From: Bacteroidota bacterium
GTDB lineage: Bacteria > Bacteroidota > Bacteroidia > Cytophagales > Cyclobacteriaceae
Direction of reading: 5' to 3'
Length of the DNA: 7,547 nucleotides
Assembly (NCBI GenBank): GCA_003242315.1
Contig: QGUY01000197.1
Coordinates: 1 to 7,547, forward strand
The position numbers and the translations under genes were made by a program. This document shows, piece after piece, positions 4,840 to 7,547 of the stretch (within the stretch, counting starts at the first letter, position 1; the number at the start of each line of letters is the position of its first letter). Below the pieces are notes generated by a model, which was not told the DNA's origin, searched no databases, and was given only the letters and a program-made list of their open reading frames with translations.

Positions 4840-6753
4840 TTAACTCTCGATTCCTTTTCCTACCAACGCTCCCGCTTTGATTTCCTCCACAACAGAAGGA
4901 TCGACGAGCGTTGTCACGTCACCGAGATTCGAAGTGTCACCTTCTGCGATCTTGCGAAGGATGCGACGCATGATCTTGCCGGATCGCGTCTTAGGCAGGC
5001 CGCTGACAAACTGAATCTTGTCGGGCTTCGCGATAGGTCCGATCAGTTTGGCTACTGTTTCGCGAACCTCCTTGCGGAGCTTTTCCTCTTCGTGCGGCTT
5101 GTCGTAGCATGTCACGAACGCATAAATGCCTTGTCCTTTGAGGTCGTGCGGATAGCCGACCACCGCCGTTTCGCAAACTGCCGAGTGTTCGCAGATAGCA
5201 CTTTCAATTTCCGCCGTACCGAGGTTGTGACCGGAGACGATAATGATGTCGTCAACGCGTCCGGTAATGCGGTAATAGCCATCTTCATCGCGTTTGCAGC
5301 CGTCGCCCGTAAAGTATTTGCCAGGGAATGTCGAGAAATACGTCTCGCGGAATCGCTCGTGATTGCCATAGATGGTGCGCGCCATTGCGGGCCACGGGAA
5401 TTTAATGGCTAGCCGGCCTTCCACAGAATTTCCCTGCACTTCCAATCCGCCTTCATTCATGATCACGGGTTGAATGCCCGGGAGAGGGAATGAAGCGTGT
5501 GAAGGTTTTAGCGGTGTAATGTTCGCGATCGGCGATATCATGAACCCGCCCGTTTCCGTCTGCCACCAGGTATCGACAACCGGACACCGGCTCTTCCCTA
5601 TGTGCTTGTAGTACCAGTTCCAGGCCTCTTCGTTGATCGGTTCGCCCACGGTGCCGAGCACCTCCAGATGGTTGAGATCGTAGGCTTCTACAAAGCTCAG
5701 CGGAGCGCGCTCCAGCGACCGGATTGCGGTTGGCGCGGTATAGAAAATATTGACCCTATGCTTTTCACACACGTGCCAGAACCTTCCCATGTCCGGCCAT
5801 GAGGGGATACCTTCAAACATCAGCGTCGTCGCGCCTGCTGCCAACGGTCCGTACAAGATGTACGAGTGTCCTGTGATCCATCCGATATCCGCGGTACACC
5901 AGTACACCTGGCCTTCGCGATATTGAAAAGCGGTAAGGAACGTGTATGTGACGTACACGAGATACCCCCCGCACGTGTGCACCATACCTTTTGGTTTGCC
6001 GGTGGATCCGGAAGTATAGAGTATGAACAACATGTCTTCCGCATCCATTTCCTCTGCGGGACAGGTTGGTTCCATGCCCTGGATTTCGTCATGCCACCAT
6101 ACGTCCCGACCCTTCATCATCTTCACGTCGGCATTGATCCGTTTGTAAACAATGCACCGGGTAACCTCGGGGCATTGCGCCAGTGCTTCATCCATGATGC
6201 CCTTCAGGTCGATCGTCTTGCCACCCCGGTAAGAGCCGTCAGCAGTGATTACGATTTTACAACCGGCGTCAGTAATCCTGTCCACCAGTGAGCGTGCGGA
6301 GAACCCCGCGAACACCACCGAGTGGATGGCGCCAATGCGCGCACATGCGAGCATGGTATAGGCCAGTTCGGGAATCATTGGCAGGTAAATGCAAACCCGG
6401 TCTCCCTTCTTCACGCCGTTCTTCTTCAGCATGTTCGCCGTACGGCACACTTCATCGTGAAGTTGCTGATAGGTGATGGTGCGTGAAGGTCCCCGGGGAT
6501 CGTTGGGTTCCCAGATTATTGCCGTCTGGTTTGCACGTTTTGCCAGATGGCGATCGATGCAATTCTCCGTAACGTTGAGCTTACCACCGATGAACCATTT
6601 GACTTCCGGTTTGTTGAAATCCCACTCAAGGGTTTTCGTCCATTTTTTCCTCCACACGAAATCATCGGCGATTTCCGACCAGAAGGATTCGGGATCTTCT
6701 ACGCTCTTGCGATAAATGCGTTCGTAGTCTTCGAGGGAACGGATTATTTCCAT
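4840..6753 (-). CDS. acs: acetyl-CoA synthetase (AMP-forming)
   Basis: This 637-residue cytoplasmic enzyme activates acetate with ATP to acetyl-AMP, then forms acetyl-CoA. It is an ANL-superfamily member. Motifs, numbered from the chosen start: phosphate-binding YTSGSTGKPKG (246-256), WWQTETGG (396-403; W397 matches the acetate-pocket Trp of Salmonella Acs), TGDG and GYYRITGRVDD (hinge aspartate D501), SGHNLGTAEIES, and PKTRSGKIMRR, where K593 is the catalytic lysine that protein acetyltransferases acetylate in other bacteria. One oddity is N510 in SGHNLG, where Salmonella Acs has R526 (SGHRLG). An in-frame ATG at 6835-6837 would add 28 residues; I prefer the ATG at 6751-6753 because MEIIRSLEDYERIYRKSVEDP matches typical Acs N-termini and length. 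It is convergent with nrdA and divergent from the glycosyltransferase. No clear promoter is visible; a TTTG (6819-6822) with a poor -7 box (6793-6800) is possible. Confidence 0.97.
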   Translation of the reverse strand: MEIIRSLEDYERIYRKSVEDPESFWSEIADDFVWRKKWTKTLEWDFNKPEVKWFIGGKLNVTENCIDRHLAKRANQTAIIWEPNDPRGPSRTITYQQLHDEVCRTANMLKKNGVKKGDRVCIYLPMIPELAYTMLACARIGAIHSVVFAGFSARSLVDRITDAGCKIVITADGSYRGGKTIDLKGIMDEALAQCPEVTRCIVYKRINADVKMMKGRDVWWHDEIQGMEPTCPAEEMDAEDMLFILYTSGSTGKPKGMVHTCGGYLVYVTYTFLTAFQYREGQVYWCTADIGWITGHSYILYGPLAAGATTLMFEGIPSWPDMGRFWHVCEKHRVNIFYTAPTAIRSLERAPLSFVEAYDLNHLEVLGTVGEPINEEAWNWYYKHIGKSRCPVVDTWWQTETGGFMISPIANITPLKPSHASFPLPGIQPVIMNEGGLEVQGNSVEGRLAIKFPWPAMARTIYGNHERFRETYFSTFPGKYFTGDGCKRDEDGYYRITGRVDDIIIVSGHNLGTAEIESAICEHSAVCETAVVGYPHDLKGQGIYAFVTCYDKPHEEEKLRKEVRETVAKLIGPIAKPDKIQFVSGLPKTRSGKIMRRILRKIAEGDTSNLGDVTTLVDPSVVEEIKAGALVGKGIES

Positions 6754-6877
6754 AGCTGACAAAATGAAGCTCTTCGCGAACTGACACTGGCTAAAATTCA
6801 CATCTTTTGCAATAATTTCAAATGCGTGCCAACGCACACGGGCCTTTTTTTGTACTTTTCTTTAGAAGCGGCATCCC
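6754..6877. promoter_or_regulatory. divergent acs / glycosyltransferase promoter region
   Basis: This 124-bp interval must carry promoters for both divergent genes. On the plus strand, TACTTTTC (6853-6860) is one base from the Bacteroidota -7 consensus TAnnTTTG, 17 bp before the glycosyltransferase ATG, but no -33 box is at the right distance. On the minus strand, only a poor match (TGAATTTT, 6800-6793) serves acs. A small TGCGT/ACGCA hairpin (6823-6836) precedes a T7 run (6845-6851), though 8 bp separate them. No Crp-like or other operator was recognised with confidence. Confidence 0.35.
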
Positions 6878-7547
6878 ATGCGAGCGTTGAGCGCATCTAT
6901 AGTGGCCTACAAAAATTCAGCGCCCGTCCTCGAACGGGCCATATCCAGCTTTCTTGACAGCGCCGGAAATTCGGTTTTGTACCTGATCGACAATTCTCCT
7001 ACTGATGCGCTGCGGTACGTAGTCCGCGATCCCCGCATCACTTACGCGCACTGCGGCCGCAACATCGGATTCGGGGCCGCGCACAACATCGCGCTGCGGA
7101 GTGTGTTGCATCACTCGAGATATCATCTCGTGCTGAATCCTGATGTGTACTTTGAGCGGCCTGTTCTTCCGGAATTGCTCGAGTTTATGGACGCAAATCC
7201 CGATGTGGGACTCGTCATGCCAAAGGTGCTCAATCCTGACGGTACAGTACAGCGATTGTGCAAACTGCTGCCGACGCCGTGGACACTGATTGCGCGAAAC
7301 TTCTTAACTCCTCTCGCCGATCGGGAAAACTTCACTTACGAATTGCAGTTCACCGATTATCACCGACTTCTCGACGTGCCTTTTCTCTCAGGATGTTTCA
7401 TGTTCCTGCGGATGTCAGTGCTTGAGCAGACGGGCCTGTTTGATGAACGTTATTTCCTCTACGGAGAGGACCTGGACTTGTGCCGGAGAATCCATCGGCA
7501 TGCGCGGACAGTGTACTACCCTCACGCTGTCATCTATCACGACCAGC
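6878..7547 (+). CDS. glycosyltransferase family 2 protein (3'-truncated by window end)
   Basis: An open frame of 223 codons runs from the ATG at 6878 to the window edge with no stop, so the C-terminus is missing. The product begins MRALSASIVAYKNSAPVLER, like GT-A glycosyltransferases of the rhamnosyltransferase (WbbL-like) group. Visible family features are DNS (38-40), GRNIGFGAAHN (60-70), the DxD-type segment LNPDV (86-90), PKVLNPDGTVQ (115-125), FLSGCFMFLRMSVLEQTGLFDERYF with the break at 170-193, and YGEDLDLCRR (195-204), whose E197-D198 pair matches the general-base region. H221 sits where the family has a conserved histidine. Such enzymes transfer sugars from nucleotide donors onto cell-surface polysaccharide at the cytoplasmic face of the membrane. 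Acceptor and donor cannot be told. An in-frame TAG at 6863-6865 fixes the start downstream of it. Confidence 0.88.
   Translation, partial: MRALSASIVAYKNSAPVLERAISSFLDSAGNSVLYLIDNSPTDALRYVVRDPRITYAHCGRNIGFGAAHNIALRSVLHHSRYHLVLNPDVYFERPVLPELLEFMDANPDVGLVMPKVLNPDGTVQRLCKLLPTPWTLIARNFLTPLADRENFTYELQFTDYHRLLDVPFLSGCFMFLRMSVLEQTGLFDERYFLYGEDLDLCRRIHRHARTVYYPHAVIYHDQ

Noticed and set aside
6754..6837. 28-residue N-terminal extension of acs
   Set aside because: The extension does not resemble Acs N-termini, gives an unusually long protein and covers the region needed for the acs promoter.

Overview
The window looks like a chromosomal segment of a Bacteroidota bacterium, perhaps near Chitinophagaceae. 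The evidence is indirect: no gene has a Shine-Dalgarno sequence, start codons follow A-rich leaders, rplU is preceded by a perfect Bacteroidota-type -7 element (TAnnTTTG), and the class I ribonucleotide reductase subunits closely resemble the eukaryotic enzyme. The genus is inference, since no rRNA or other marker is present.

Layout. Positions 1-107 are non-coding with nothing recognised. A strong intrinsic terminator (108-149) ends a leftward operon of two ribosomal protein genes, rplU (L21) then rpmA (L27). A 410-bp non-coding interval (791-1200) separates rplU from the rightward genes nrdB and nrdA, which encode the small and large subunits of class Ia ribonucleotide reductase. A bidirectional terminator (4790-4825) sits between nrdA and the convergent, leftward acs (acetyl-CoA synthetase, AMP-forming). 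Divergent from acs, a rightward family 2 glycosyltransferase gene begins at 6878 and runs off the window.

Functions. The genes are core housekeeping: translation, dNTP synthesis and acetate activation, with a surface-polysaccharide-type glycosyltransferase at the edge. NrdA and NrdB form one enzyme; every catalytic, metal-binding and radical-transfer residue checked is present. acs and the glycosyltransferase are separate transcription units.

The most notable part is the rplU-nrdB interval. It holds five same-strand TCCACA cores within 108 bp, including one perfect DnaA box (TTATCCACA). The last three are spaced exactly 11 bp apart. The same 11-bp phase continues into two tandem near-identical 11-mers, and these abut a 36-bp stretch that is about 81% A+T. 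This is the architecture of a chromosomal replication origin (DnaA-box array next to an unwinding element). It could alternatively be a DnaA-responsive control region for nrdBA, as known in E. coli. Sequence in this window cannot decide between the two. No mobile element, CRISPR array, tRNA or rRNA was seen.
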